From the NCBI GenBank assembly GCA_001801485.1, contig MGXV01000074.1, forward strand, positions 1 through 58,401: 58,401 bases of DNA. The letters run 5' to 3'. A program made the position numbers and the translations under genes. Under the pieces are notes generated by a model. That model made no database searches. It saw only the letters and a program-made list of their open reading frames with translations, and had not been told where the DNA came from. Positions within the stretch are counted from its first letter, which is position 1. Each line of letters opens with the position of its first letter. Shown one piece after another: positions 19,305 through 27,544 of the stretch. Origin of the DNA: Gammaproteobacteria bacterium RIFCSPHIGHO2_12_FULL_37_14. GTDB lineage: Bacteria; Pseudomonadota; Gammaproteobacteria; DSM-16500.

Positions 19305-20570
19305 TTGTTTATTTTTAAAAAAATAAAATCTCGATTGCTTTTTAGCTTAACATTGATCATGGTACTGTTTATTTTATTTAACCAAGCTAGTTATGCTAAA
19401 AACAGTCATTTATCGATCGAATTGCATGATACTAATCTTCGCGATGCAATTGATATTCTTGCTAAGTTTCTTAATATTAATGTGATTTGTAGTCCATCAA
19501 TCCAGGGAATGGTGAATTTGAATTTACATGATGCAATTGCTAGTGCTGCTTTTGATTTGCTTCTGACTTCTCATGGATTGACAAAGTGGCAAGTTGGCAA
19601 CATTTGGTATGTTGGTCCAAGAGATGAATTAGTGAAAGGTAGGCTAGAAGAATTAAAATGGCAGGAGATGAATAATGATGCGGCAGTCTTAGTCACACAT
19701 GTTTGGCAAATAAATTACGGCAGAGCGAAAGAGATTGCACATCTGTTACAAGATAGCCATGGTTCATTTTTATCAAAACGAGGGCAAGTTCGTGTTGATG
19801 TACGTACGAATACAATTTGTGTACAAGATATTCCTCGCCAGCAAGAACTCATCCATCAATTAATCAAGCAACTAGATGTTCCGATTAAGCAGATTCTCAT
19901 TCAAGCACGTTTGGCTAGTGTCGATCATGATTATGAACGGGAATTAGGAATTAGTTTTACAGCACATGCATCTTCAACAGAGAATCATGATGGATTAAGT
20001 GGTATGATCATGCCAGAAGCCGGTCAATATAGTTTAGCGATAGCCAAACTAGCAAATGGTTCTATATTGGATGTGAAATTAGCAGCGTTAGAGAATTCTG
20101 GACATGCAGAGTTAATATCTAGTCCAAGTTTATTCACAGCGAATCAACAAACGGCCTCAATTGAGGCGGGTGAAGAGGTACCTTATCAAGAAGTCAGTGA
20201 AAGTGGCGGTACCGCTGTGGTATTCAAAAAAGCAGTACTTGGATTAAAAGTAACCCCGCAAGTGTTACCTGGAAATCAGGTATTATTGCAATTGCAGATT
20301 AATCAGGATAGGCCAAGTCATAAAATGGTACTAGGCATGCCAACTATTAGTACACGTCAGATAGTGACCAATGTTTTGGTAAAGATAGGTCAAACAGTAG
20401 TGCTAGGAGGTATTTATGAATCAAACTGGGAAAAAGGGGAAGAAGGTATACCATTTATTAGCCAAGTGCCATTGTTAGGCTTACTGTTCAAGCAGCACCA
20501 TACCAGAGAAAGTAAACGGCAACTACTTATTTTTATTACACCGAAAATTATTAACGACAGCGCGGTGTAA
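19305..20570 (+). CDS. pilQ: type IV pilus outer-membrane secretin PilQ (short form)
   Basis: A 421-aa secretin. A cleavable signal peptide (about 1-31, ending NQASYA) is followed by a secretin/TonB short N-terminal domain (LHDTNLRDAIDILAKFLNIN), an N1/NolW-type domain (about 126-198), and the secretin beta-barrel domain with GEEVPYQEVSE and the terminal VPLLGLLFK. The AMIN peptidoglycan-binding domains of full PilQ (about 700 aa) are missing, so it is HofQ/short-PilQ-like. Start is TTG with AAGGGA about 7 nt upstream. It extrudes the pilus or, in competence, takes up DNA. Confidence 0.9.
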   Translation: MFIFKKIKSRLLFSLTLIMVLFILFNQASYAKNSHLSIELHDTNLRDAIDILAKFLNINVICSPSIQGMVNLNLHDAIASAAFDLLLTSHGLTKWQVGNIWYVGPRDELVKGRLEELKWQEMNNDAAVLVTHVWQINYGRAKEIAHLLQDSHGSFLSKRGQVRVDVRTNTICVQDIPRQQELIHQLIKQLDVPIKQILIQARLASVDHDYERELGISFTAHASSTENHDGLSGMIMPEAGQYSLAIAKLANGSILDVKLAALENSGHAELISSPSLFTANQQTASIEAGEEVPYQEVSESGGTAVVFKKAVLGLKVTPQVLPGNQVLLQLQINQDRPSHKMVLGMPTISTRQIVTNVLVKIGQTVVLGGIYESNWEKGEEGIPFISQVPLLGLLFKQHHTRESKRQLLIFITPKIINDSAV

Positions 20571-20585
20571 GTGTAAAATACTCTA

Positions 20586-20603
20586 GCACACCAGTATGTG
20601 TGC
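20586..20603 (+). terminator. possible weak terminator between pilQ and aroK
   Basis: GCACAC and GTGTGC form a 6-bp stem with a 6-nt loop 16 nt after the pilQ stop, followed about 8 nt later by TTTTT. The gap between stem and T-run makes it a poor intrinsic terminator; it could attenuate read-through into aroK. Confidence 0.3.
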
Positions 20604-20659
20604 GAGGGGATTTTTAATGAATTTCGAAATTAATAATTGATATTGATAACAGACAGACT

Positions 20660-21181
20660 ATGAAAACAAGACAAAATAATATTTTTCTCGTCGGCCCAAT
20701 GGGAGCAGGCAAAACCAGTATTGGTAGAGCTTTAGCCAAACAACTTAATAAAGATTTTTATGATTCTGATGAGGAAATTGAAAAGAAAATGGGCGTTAGC
20801 CTCAGTTGGATATTTGATTTAGAAGGCATGGAAGGTTATCGTGAGCGAGAAAAGAAGATAATTGATGATTTAAGCTTATTAACCAATATTGTGCTGTCGA
20901 CTGGGGGTGGATGCGTAGAAACACCAGAGGTATGTGAATATTTACAACAGCGCGGTCTGATTATTTATATGGAGGTTTCATTAGAAACCCAATTAGACCG
21001 TTTAAAACGTGATAAAAAACGCCCCTTATTACAGGGAGAAAATCCTCAAGAGGTTCTCAAACATTTATGGGAAACGCGCGAACCTATTTATGAAAATATC
21101 GCTGATCTAACAGTAGTAACAGATAATCGATCCATACGCGATGTTTGCGAGGATATCCTGCGATGGTTAAAAACAATTTAA
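20660..21181 (+). CDS. aroK: shikimate kinase
   Basis: A 173-aa P-loop kinase: Walker A GPMGAGKT (12-19), the shikimate-binding DSDEEIEKK and ERE segments, STGGGCV, and the LID region RLKRDKKRPLL. It phosphorylates shikimate in chorismate synthesis. Position downstream of pilQ matches the common pilMNOPQ-aroK-aroB order, but aroB is not next: a purine permease follows after 7 nt. Confidence 0.95.
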   Translation: MKTRQNNIFLVGPMGAGKTSIGRALAKQLNKDFYDSDEEIEKKMGVSLSWIFDLEGMEGYREREKKIIDDLSLLTNIVLSTGGGCVETPEVCEYLQQRGLIIYMEVSLETQLDRLKRDKKRPLLQGENPQEVLKHLWETREPIYENIADLTVVTDNRSIRDVCEDILRWLKTI

Positions 21182-21188
21182 GCAGCTT

Positions 21189-22484
21189 ATGAATCTCATT
21201 GATAATTTATTTAAACTCACAGCAAACCGTACTAATTTTCGTCGAGAATGTTTAGCTGGAATGACTACATTTTTCACCATGGCTTATATTATTTTTGTTA
21301 ATCCGGTCATATTGGGATCGACAGGAATGGATTGGCAAGCCGTATTTGTTGCTACTTGTTTAGTGGCAGCGATTGGCAGTTTGTTAACAGGAGTCATGTC
21401 GAATTATCCTATTGCAGTTGCTCCAGGAATGGCATTAAATTCATACTTTGCTTATGTTGTTGTACAGGGATTAGGTTACTCTTGGCAAACCGCATTGGGC
21501 GCAGTATTTATTTCTGGTATTATTTTTTTCATACTCACACTTACTCGTATTCGGAATTGGATAGTCGAGGCTATTCCTGAAAATATTAATATAGGATTAT
21601 CGGTTGGCATTGGCATATTTATCATGCTACTAGCATTAAAAAATATTGGCATGATAAACAGTGATCCAGATATATTTATCACATTAGGGCAGGTACAGCA
21701 TACCATCGCTTTACTTTTTATCTTGGGACTTTGTCTGATTTTTGCTTTTGATCGCTTAAAAATTCCCGGTAGTATTATTTTAAGTATTTTAACCATTACC
21801 ATTGTTAGCGTGGTATTAGGGATCAATAAATTTCAGGGTGTGTATTCATTACCTCCTAGTATCTTACCTACTTTTTTTGCTTTGAATGTATCCAATATTC
21901 TTAATTTATCAGGATTGACAGTTATTTTTTCTTTTGTATTAGTGGCTTTGTTTGATGCAACCGGAACACTGATTGGATTATTAGCGCAACCAAAGCTTAT
22001 TAAGAATCCAGAGAAAGAAAAGCGATTATTTTATGCTTTAATGGCAGATAGCATCGCTACCATCATGGGAGCGTTGTTAGGTACATCTAGTACGAGCCCA
22101 TTTATTGAAAGTGCAGCGGGTATTCGAGCTGGTGGACGTACTGGGTTAACTCCGGTTATTGTTGCCGCATTATTTTTATTAGCATTATTTTTTTCTCCAT
22201 TGGCAGCTACTGTACCTAATTATGCTGCCAGCGCCGCATTGTTTTATATTGGGTTGTTAATCATCAAAAACGTTGTTGCATTGAATATTCATGATTACTC
22301 TGAGTTTATTCCTAGTGTTGTAACGCTTACGCTAATCCCGCTTACATTTTCTATTGCGGATGGTTTAGGTTGGGGAATTCTTAGCTATATTATGATAAAA
22401 ATAATTTTAGGCAAGGCTAGATCACTTAATTATATGCTATTAACATTGGGAATAATATTTGTCGTTTATTTATCTTTACAATAA
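21189..22484 (+). CDS. NCS2-family adenine/guanine/hypoxanthine permease
   Basis: A 431-aa membrane protein of the AzgA-like branch of NCS2. It opens with TNFRRECLAGMTTFFTMAYI and has about 13 hydrophobic segments; signature stretches are GMALNSYFAYVV, LFDATGTLIGL and GTSSTSPFIESAAGIRAGGRTGLT (within the substrate-binding half-helices). It should import purine bases by proton symport. Seven nt after aroK, probably cotranscribed. Confidence 0.93.
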   Translation: MNLIDNLFKLTANRTNFRRECLAGMTTFFTMAYIIFVNPVILGSTGMDWQAVFVATCLVAAIGSLLTGVMSNYPIAVAPGMALNSYFAYVVVQGLGYSWQTALGAVFISGIIFFILTLTRIRNWIVEAIPENINIGLSVGIGIFIMLLALKNIGMINSDPDIFITLGQVQHTIALLFILGLCLIFAFDRLKIPGSIILSILTITIVSVVLGINKFQGVYSLPPSILPTFFALNVSNILNLSGLTVIFSFVLVALFDATGTLIGLLAQPKLIKNPEKEKRLFYALMADSIATIMGALLGTSSTSPFIESAAGIRAGGRTGLTPVIVAALFLLALFFSPLAATVPNYAASAALFYIGLLIIKNVVALNIHDYSEFIPSVVTLTLIPLTFSIADGLGWGILSYIMIKIILGKARSLNYMLLTLGIIFVVYLSLQ

Positions 22485-22497
22485 TTTTTTTAAATAG

Positions 22498-22809
22498 TTA
22501 TAGTGATTCTAATCGCATGACTTGATAGGCGGGTTCTTCATAAGGATGCGATTGTTTTAATGCAGCGAGAACAGCGTGAATATATTGGTCCTCGCAAACT
22601 ATTTCTACTTTATATTCGCTTATTTTTTCTTCTTGATTGAGTTTACCAATAAATGGATCGCTACCAGCCAGTGGTAAGAATTGTCCTTCTCCCAATATTT
22701 GCCATGCACAGTGACTATAATCACCAACTTTACCCGCACCTTTAGCAAACATAGCATGTTTCACTTCTTCGATATGTGTAGGTGGTACATAGAAACAAAT
22801 TTTATACAT
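22498..22809 (-). CDS. NIF3/YqfO C-terminal-like (CutA-fold) small protein
   Basis: A 103-aa protein resembling the stand-alone PII/CutA-like insert domain of NIF3-family proteins (YqfO type): KICFYVPPTHIEEVKHAMFAKGAGKVG near the N-terminus and the terminal SHPYEEPAYQVMRL, where HPYEEP is the family hallmark. Function is unknown; databases often mislabel these as structural toxin protein. No signal peptide. Convergent with the permease gene. Confidence 0.8.
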   Translation of the reverse strand: MYKICFYVPPTHIEEVKHAMFAKGAGKVGDYSHCAWQILGEGQFLPLAGSDPFIGKLNQEEKISEYKVEIVCEDQYIHAVLAALKQSHPYEEPAYQVMRLESL

Positions 22810-22916
22810 ACTTGCTTGCCTTTACTTTAATAAAAAATAAGTTTACATTAAAAAATTGCTAATCAAAACTCACGAAATTACATCATGTTCTTTAAAAGTT
22901 TGTCAAACATTTGTTA

Positions 22917-22966
22917 ATGCGAGCTTTGTCGTGCGTAAAGATATTTATGAATGACAAAACTCGCAT
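22917..22966. promoter_or_regulatory. long inverted repeat in the protease leader
   Basis: Arms 22917-22930 and 22953-22966 are reverse complements at 13 of 14 positions (ATGCGAGCTTTGTC against its partner) around a 22-nt AT-rich spacer. It lies 34 nt upstream of the M4 protease start and no U-tract follows, so it is not a terminator of an upstream gene. It could be an operator, or an RNA stem affecting translation or mRNA stability of the protease. Confidence 0.45.
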
Positions 22967-22999
22967 GAGTGATAGGGTGTTACCAAAAGGAGATAGTTT

Positions 23000-24679
23000 A
23001 TGAAGGGAAGCAAAAAACAATTCACATTGTTATCGACAATATTAGGGTTATCTTTGATTTACGGACAAGCAGGTAATGCAGCGAAATCTGTTGATCTAAA
23101 ACAGCAACCCGTATCCTATTTGCAAAATTTTTTATCGTCACCGACAGCGGCTGCAATCAAAGATGTAAAGATAAAAGAAATTAATCGCTCAATTGATTTT
23201 AAACAAACATTACATATTCGCATACAAGAAACATATGCTGGATACCCAGTTTGGGGAGCAGATGCGATTGTTCATATTCCAAATGGTAAAAGCGAGACGA
23301 CATTGGCAGGTGCTCTTGCTGGAGCGAAGTCTACGGCATCGATGAACGGGGAGTTTTATCAAGATATCCAAAAGGATTTAGCACATACTCCCACACAAGT
23401 GTTTAGTCAAACGCAATCTAAAGATGCATTGCAACATGCCATCAATGCATATCAAAATAAAATTGGCAAAAATTTTACAGCCAGCAATCAACAAACTCAA
23501 TTGATTGTATTGATTGATGCAGATCATCAAGCGCATTGGGCTTATAAAATAAGCTTTGATGTTCAAGCAGAACAAGTAGGCGAGATGCCAGCAAGACCCG
23601 TCTATATTATCGATGCGATTACTTTTAAAACGTATCGTTACTGGAATGATATTAAAACTCTTGAACCAACAGAAGAAGTAAGTGGCGGTGGTTTTGGTGG
23701 TAATTTGAAAATGGGTAAGATGGTGTACGATGGTTTGCAAGAAGATCTTCCAACATTAAATATTAAACGTGATGTAGCTGCAGATACCTGCTATTTGCAG
23801 AATGCGGATGTTTTAGTCAAGAGTTATCGTGCTCATAAAGTCATTAATTATCCTTGTGGCATTCCAGACAATGAGCACAATAATGTTTATTGGAATGGTG
23901 ATACAGATGCAGTAAATGGTGGTTATTCGCCGAGTAATGACGCGTTATTTGGTGGAGCTGTTATTAAAGACATGTATCAAAAATGGTATGGCGTACCAGT
24001 GCTCACCGATAAAAATGGTAATTCTATGCTGTTGATCATGGTGGTTCATGATCCTATTGATAATGCATTCTGGGATGGTAGTAAAATGACATTTGGTGAT
24101 GGTGTAAAATATTTTTATCCGCTCACCTCTTTAGGTGTGGCGGCTCATGAGATTAGTCACGGATTTACTGAGCAACATTCAGGATTAGAATATGATGGCC
24201 AATCAGGTGGTATGAATGAATCCTTCTCTGATATGGCAGCACAAGCAGCAGAATATTATGCTTATCACAAAAATAGCTGGCAAATAGGTCCAGAGATTTT
24301 TAAAGCAGAAAATAAAGCATTGCGTTATATGGATATGCCAAGTAAAGACTGCGAAGGTGGAAGACCTGGAAATGGGTGCTCTATCGATCATGTCAGTCAA
24401 TATAATGAATGGTTAGATGTACATTATAGTAGCGGTATTTTTAATCGAGTATTTTATCAATTGGGAACATCAACAGGATGGGATACGCAGAAAGCATTTG
24501 ATGTTATGGTTCAGGCTAATCAACATTATTGGACATCTCAATCTACTTTCTTCGAAGGCGCTTGTGGTGTGTTGAAAGCCAGTCAAGATTATCAATATGA
24601 TACGGCAACCGTTGAAGCTGCCTTTGAAAAAGTAGGCATTCATGTCAATCGTTGTCCGAGTGAAAAAAAGCAAACCTAG
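23000..24679 (+). CDS. secreted M4 zinc metalloprotease (ProA/Msp-like)
   Basis: A 559-aa thermolysin-family preproprotein. A signal peptide (about 1-28, LIYGQAGNAA) is followed by an FTP/propeptide region (about 40-220) and the catalytic domain. Zinc ligands are His383 and His387 in HEISH and Glu407 in NESFSD, with the exact 20-residue spacing of thermolysin; His475 (VHYSSG) is the transition-state His. Size and layout resemble Legionella ProA/Msp (543 aa), exported by the type II system. AAAGGAGA precedes the ATG. A monocistronic unit with a leader hairpin upstream and a terminator downstream. Confidence 0.94.
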   Translation: MKGSKKQFTLLSTILGLSLIYGQAGNAAKSVDLKQQPVSYLQNFLSSPTAAAIKDVKIKEINRSIDFKQTLHIRIQETYAGYPVWGADAIVHIPNGKSETTLAGALAGAKSTASMNGEFYQDIQKDLAHTPTQVFSQTQSKDALQHAINAYQNKIGKNFTASNQQTQLIVLIDADHQAHWAYKISFDVQAEQVGEMPARPVYIIDAITFKTYRYWNDIKTLEPTEEVSGGGFGGNLKMGKMVYDGLQEDLPTLNIKRDVAADTCYLQNADVLVKSYRAHKVINYPCGIPDNEHNNVYWNGDTDAVNGGYSPSNDALFGGAVIKDMYQKWYGVPVLTDKNGNSMLLIMVVHDPIDNAFWDGSKMTFGDGVKYFYPLTSLGVAAHEISHGFTEQHSGLEYDGQSGGMNESFSDMAAQAAEYYAYHKNSWQIGPEIFKAENKALRYMDMPSKDCEGGRPGNGCSIDHVSQYNEWLDVHYSSGIFNRVFYQLGTSTGWDTQKAFDVMVQANQHYWTSQSTFFEGACGVLKASQDYQYDTATVEAAFEKVGIHVNRCPSEKKQT

Positions 24680-24727
24680 AGGGATACGAGCGGTTCCAGT
24701 TGGTTAGCGGAATGGCTGCTTGAAGAA

Positions 24728-24752
24728 AGCCTGGGTTTTCCTGGGCTTTTTT
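24728..24752 (+). terminator. rho-independent terminator of the M4 protease gene
   Basis: AGCCUGGG pairs with CCUGGGCU (eight pairs, two of them G-U) around a UUUU loop and runs into six U residues, 49 nt after the protease stop and ahead of the tRNA-Gly promoter. Confidence 0.7.
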
Positions 24753-24753
24753 A

Positions 24754-24781
24754 TTGACGTTTATAAGAAATCTCATAGAAT
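24754..24781 (+). promoter_or_regulatory. predicted tRNA-Gly promoter
   Basis: TTGACG (24754-24759) and TAGAAT (24776-24781) separated by 16 nt, placing the transcript start about 20 nt before the mature tRNA 5' end. No gene lies between. Confidence 0.6.
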
Positions 24782-24809
24782 GACAGCTGCTGAATGTAGA
24801 TTATAATGT

Positions 24810-24880
24810 GCGGGTGTAGTTCAATGGTAGAACGGGAGCTTCCCAAGCTCTTAGTGTGGGTTCGATTCCCATCACCCGCT
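24810..24880 (+). tRNA. tRNA-Gly (anticodon CCC)
   Basis: A 71-nt cloverleaf: acceptor stem GCGGGTG/CACCCGC, D-arm GTTC-GAAC, anticodon stem GGAGC/GCTCT with loop TTCCCAA (anticodon CCC, reads GGG), and T-arm GTGGG-TTCGATT-CCCAT. It is close to E. coli glyU. The discriminator is T and the CCA end is not encoded, so it must be added by the nucleotidyltransferase. The asmA-like gene begins 16 nt downstream, so the two may share a transcript. Confidence 0.95.
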
Positions 24881-24896
24881 TTTGAGGAATGTTTCT

Positions 24897-26018
24897 ATGA
24901 AATTAGTACGTATATCGCTAGCTATTTTGAGTTTACTCGTTATTGTTGCTATTGTTGCGATTGGTAGTTTAATTTTATTGGTTGACCCAAATAAATTAAA
25001 ACCAACAATTGTTAGTCAAGTGCAAAAACAAACAGGATACCGTTTACAAATTGATGGTAATTTAACCTGGTCTTTTTATCCGCGATTAGGAGTTAAAATT
25101 CAACGGATGACGGTAGGGTTACCCGAAAAATCCTTACCCTTTGCGGACTTGCAAGATATCCGTATCGCTACTCAGCTTTCTGCCTTGATTCGAAATGAAG
25201 CCTTAGCGTCTTCTATTTATATTGCAGAAACTCGTATTGGTAAATTACATCTACAAAATACGCAGCTAAAAATTCAATGGCAAAATAACATACTGAGTTT
25301 ATCACCCATTACTGCTTCTCTTTACGGCGGATCATTAACTGGTGTTGCTCATGGCAGTCAATTATCCACTATACCTGTCTGGGATTGGTCGATTGAATTG
25401 AATCGCTTACAAATTCAATCCTTACTGGACGATTTGAATCGGGATAATAAAGTAAAATTATCTGGCATTGGAAACATTACTCTTCGAAACAATACGCTAG
25501 GTAAAAGCCAAGATCAGTTATTAGAAAACTTAACGGGGAATGTAACATTTAATGTTGAGAATGGCTCGCTTCAAGGCATCGATCTCAATTACTTCATTCA
25601 AAGCGCTGATGCTTTGCTTAATAAACAATCTCCAACGAATATTCCTAAGATGAAACAAACACCTTTTAATCAAATGTCAGGCTCAGCAGTGATTAAAGAT
25701 GGTATCGCCACTTCAAATGACCTATTAGTTAGCTCATCTTCTTTTACGACTAAAGGTTCTGGAACGATTAATCTGATTGACCAAACGCTCGATTATCAGC
25801 TCCAGGTTATGCCATTACAAACCATTAAAATAAAGGGAGCCATCCCGATACAGCTGACGGGTTCGCTACAAAATCCCTTAGTACAGTTGGATATGCTAAA
25901 ATTAAATACCATGATTGCCCAGGATCAGCTTGAAAAAATCAAAACTAAAATTCAAAAAGAAGTAAAACAACTTCCGGGCAAAATCGATAAATTTTTGCAG
26001 CGCTTTATGGATAATTAG
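24897..26018 (+). CDS. AsmA-family protein
   Basis: About 373 aa. One N-terminal membrane helix (about 5-28) is followed by the AsmA beginning (LKPTIVSQVQKQTGYRLQIDGNLTWSFYPRLGVKI) and, near residues 185-315, the AsmA C-terminal region (LTGNVTFNVENGSLQGIDLNYFI, GSGTINLIDQTLDYQLQVMP). AsmA-like proteins are periplasmic beta-groove proteins thought to move phospholipid towards the outer membrane. Shorter than E. coli AsmA (617 aa). The ATG at 24897 has TGAGGA 8 nt upstream; an upstream TTG is rejected. Confidence 0.88.
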   Translation: MKLVRISLAILSLLVIVAIVAIGSLILLVDPNKLKPTIVSQVQKQTGYRLQIDGNLTWSFYPRLGVKIQRMTVGLPEKSLPFADLQDIRIATQLSALIRNEALASSIYIAETRIGKLHLQNTQLKIQWQNNILSLSPITASLYGGSLTGVAHGSQLSTIPVWDWSIELNRLQIQSLLDDLNRDNKVKLSGIGNITLRNNTLGKSQDQLLENLTGNVTFNVENGSLQGIDLNYFIQSADALLNKQSPTNIPKMKQTPFNQMSGSAVIKDGIATSNDLLVSSSSFTTKGSGTINLIDQTLDYQLQVMPLQTIKIKGAIPIQLTGSLQNPLVQLDMLKLNTMIAQDQLEKIKTKIQKEVKQLPGKIDKFLQRFMDN

Positions 26019-26032
26019 ACATTTAAATCTTT

Positions 26033-26824
26033 ATGTTAAAAATTATTACATTGAATTTGAATGGTATTCGATCGGCAGCTCGAAAAGGCTGTTTTGTTTG
26101 GCTAAAAGAGCAGCAAGCAGATGTTATTTGTCTCCAAGAACTGAAAGCACAAGCAGCTGATTTGAAAGATCTATCTTTTCTCGATGGGTATTATGCTTAT
26201 TTCCATTATGCAGAACAAAAAGGTTATAGTGGCGTAGGTATCTACTCCCGCTATCAACCCAACAATGTGGTGACTGGGTTAGGTTGGGAGATAGCAGATC
26301 AAGAAGGACGTTATGTAGCGATTGATTTGGGAGGTCTGTGGGTGGCATCGCTTTATATGCCTTCTGGTACATCAGGGGATCATAGACAAGTCATTAAATA
26401 CGATTTTTTAAATCGTTATCGTCATTATCTTCAAACTTTAGCTTCTCCCCACATCATTTGTGGCGATTTTAATATTGCACATCAACCCATTGATTTAAAG
26501 AATTGGCGTGCGAATCAAAAACATTCAGGATTTTTACCAGAGGAACGTCAATGGATGGATAAATTGTTTAATGAACTCGGTTTTATCGATGCCTTTCGAT
26601 TCATTAATCAAGAAGCCGAACAATATACTTGGTGGTCACATCGTGGGCGGGCATGGGAAAAAAATGTAGGATGGAGAATCGATTATCACATTATCTCCCC
26701 TGAGCTTAAACCTACAGTAAAATCAGCTTTTATTTACAAAAATCAACGCTTTTCGGACCATGCTCCTCTAAGCATGGAATATGATATTATGATAGATCGT
26801 TTTCGCCTTAGCGTAAGCCATTGA
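26033..26824 (+). CDS. xthA: exodeoxyribonuclease III
   Basis: A 263-aa EEP-fold AP endonuclease. Motifs: LNLNGIRSA (Asn7-type), CLQELKA (metal-binding Glu34), IYSRYQP, HIICGDFNIAH (catalytic Asp/Asn) and the terminal SDHAPLSMEY. It repairs abasic sites and 3' blocks. Starts 14 nt after the asmA-like gene. Confidence 0.95.
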   Translation: MLKIITLNLNGIRSAARKGCFVWLKEQQADVICLQELKAQAADLKDLSFLDGYYAYFHYAEQKGYSGVGIYSRYQPNNVVTGLGWEIADQEGRYVAIDLGGLWVASLYMPSGTSGDHRQVIKYDFLNRYRHYLQTLASPHIICGDFNIAHQPIDLKNWRANQKHSGFLPEERQWMDKLFNELGFIDAFRFINQEAEQYTWWSHRGRAWEKNVGWRIDYHIISPELKPTVKSAFIYKNQRFSDHAPLSMEYDIMIDRFRLSVSH

Positions 26825-26908
26825 AAGTTGAAATGCTATGATTGCTATTTAAGGCTATTTTAAGTTTTTTTCCTATACAATAATAATATGAGTATGAGGT
26901 ATGGCGTA

Positions 26909-27208
26909 ATGACCTTACCAGATTATGTATGTGTAGAGGGTTCTGACGGTTTAATGAAGGTATTAGATCAGTTCCTAGATGAGTATCGACAAGGGAAAGC
27001 CTTAGATACTCCACGTTATGTTTTATACCAATTAGGTAGTCAACGATCCTTGATAAGAGTCGATATTGATCAACTGCCATTTCGATTTTGGTATTGTGAT
27101 TTACTGGGAAGGCCGGCGACGATAACCGTAAAACGGACGATTGCGGCATTTTTATTAGACAAATGCGGAGAAAAAGAACGTCTCGCAAAGGAGTTGAGTG
27201 ATGGCTAA
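26909..27208 (+). CDS. conserved-looking hypothetical protein
   Basis: About 99 aa, cytosolic, with no known domain. It opens MTLPDYVCVEGSDGLMKVLD and contains RFWYCDLLGRPATITVKRTI. I prefer the ATG at 26909 because GAGG lies about 10 nt ahead; an ATG at 26888 would add seven residues. The stop overlaps the start of the next small gene, so the two are translationally coupled. Genuine-looking composition and coupling, but function unknown. Confidence 0.65.
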   Translation: MTLPDYVCVEGSDGLMKVLDQFLDEYRQGKALDTPRYVLYQLGSQRSLIRVDIDQLPFRFWYCDLLGRPATITVKRTIAAFLLDKCGEKERLAKELSDG

Positions 27209-27488
27209 AGATTTGATTGATAAATACATGTCATTAGAATCTTTTAAAGAGCAGTTTACGGATCAATTTGATAAGCGTGCAAAGCAACTTCTTGATGCTA
27301 CAATGACAGGTGTTTTTTTGCCTAATGAGGCTACGCTGGAAGCAGCAAGGGAGAAACTGAGCAATAAACCAACCCCTTTGCGTCATCACAGTCTATTTCC
27401 ACCCTCACCTCAAAAAACAGAACAAACATTAGCAGATAAAGAAGGGCCAGGAATTCAAGTAGACCAGCAAGCTAGAAAACCGAAATAA
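27201..27488 (+). CDS. small hypothetical protein, coupled to its upstream neighbour
   Basis: About 95 aa. An amphipathic helical N-terminal half (DKYMSLESFKEQFTDQFDKRAKQLL) and a Pro/Gln/Lys-rich, probably disordered C-terminal half. AAGGAG lies 8 nt before the ATG, which overlaps the 3' end of the preceding gene. No family recognised. Located directly before the PmrA-type box of the OTU gene, so it is transcribed separately from that gene. Confidence 0.65.
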   Translation: MAKDLIDKYMSLESFKEQFTDQFDKRAKQLLDATMTGVFLPNEATLEAAREKLSNKPTPLRHHSLFPPSPQKTEQTLADKEGPGIQVDQQARKPK

Positions 27489-27492
27489 TGAC

Positions 27493-27522
27493 CTTAATAT
27501 TTCCTTAACATTGTTCTACTAT
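27493..27522 (+). promoter_or_regulatory. PmrA-type box and promoter of the OTU gene
   Basis: CTTAATATT-TC-CTTAACATT (27493-27512) matches the tandem PmrA consensus of Legionella and Coxiella, cTTAATatT-N2-cTTAATatT, at 17 of 18 positions. TTAATA within the first repeat and TACTAT (27517-27522) are 17 nt apart and could be the -35 and -10. The OTU gene starts 22 nt after the -10. PmrA activates many Dot/Icm effector genes in those genera; that it does so here is inference. Confidence 0.65.
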
Positions 27523-27544
27523 TCTGTTTATTCTAAGATATCCA

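Noticed and set aside
22498..22809. Annotation as RTX structural toxin
   Set aside because: The sequence is a 103-aa CutA/NIF3-like domain with HPYEEP; it has no RTX repeats.
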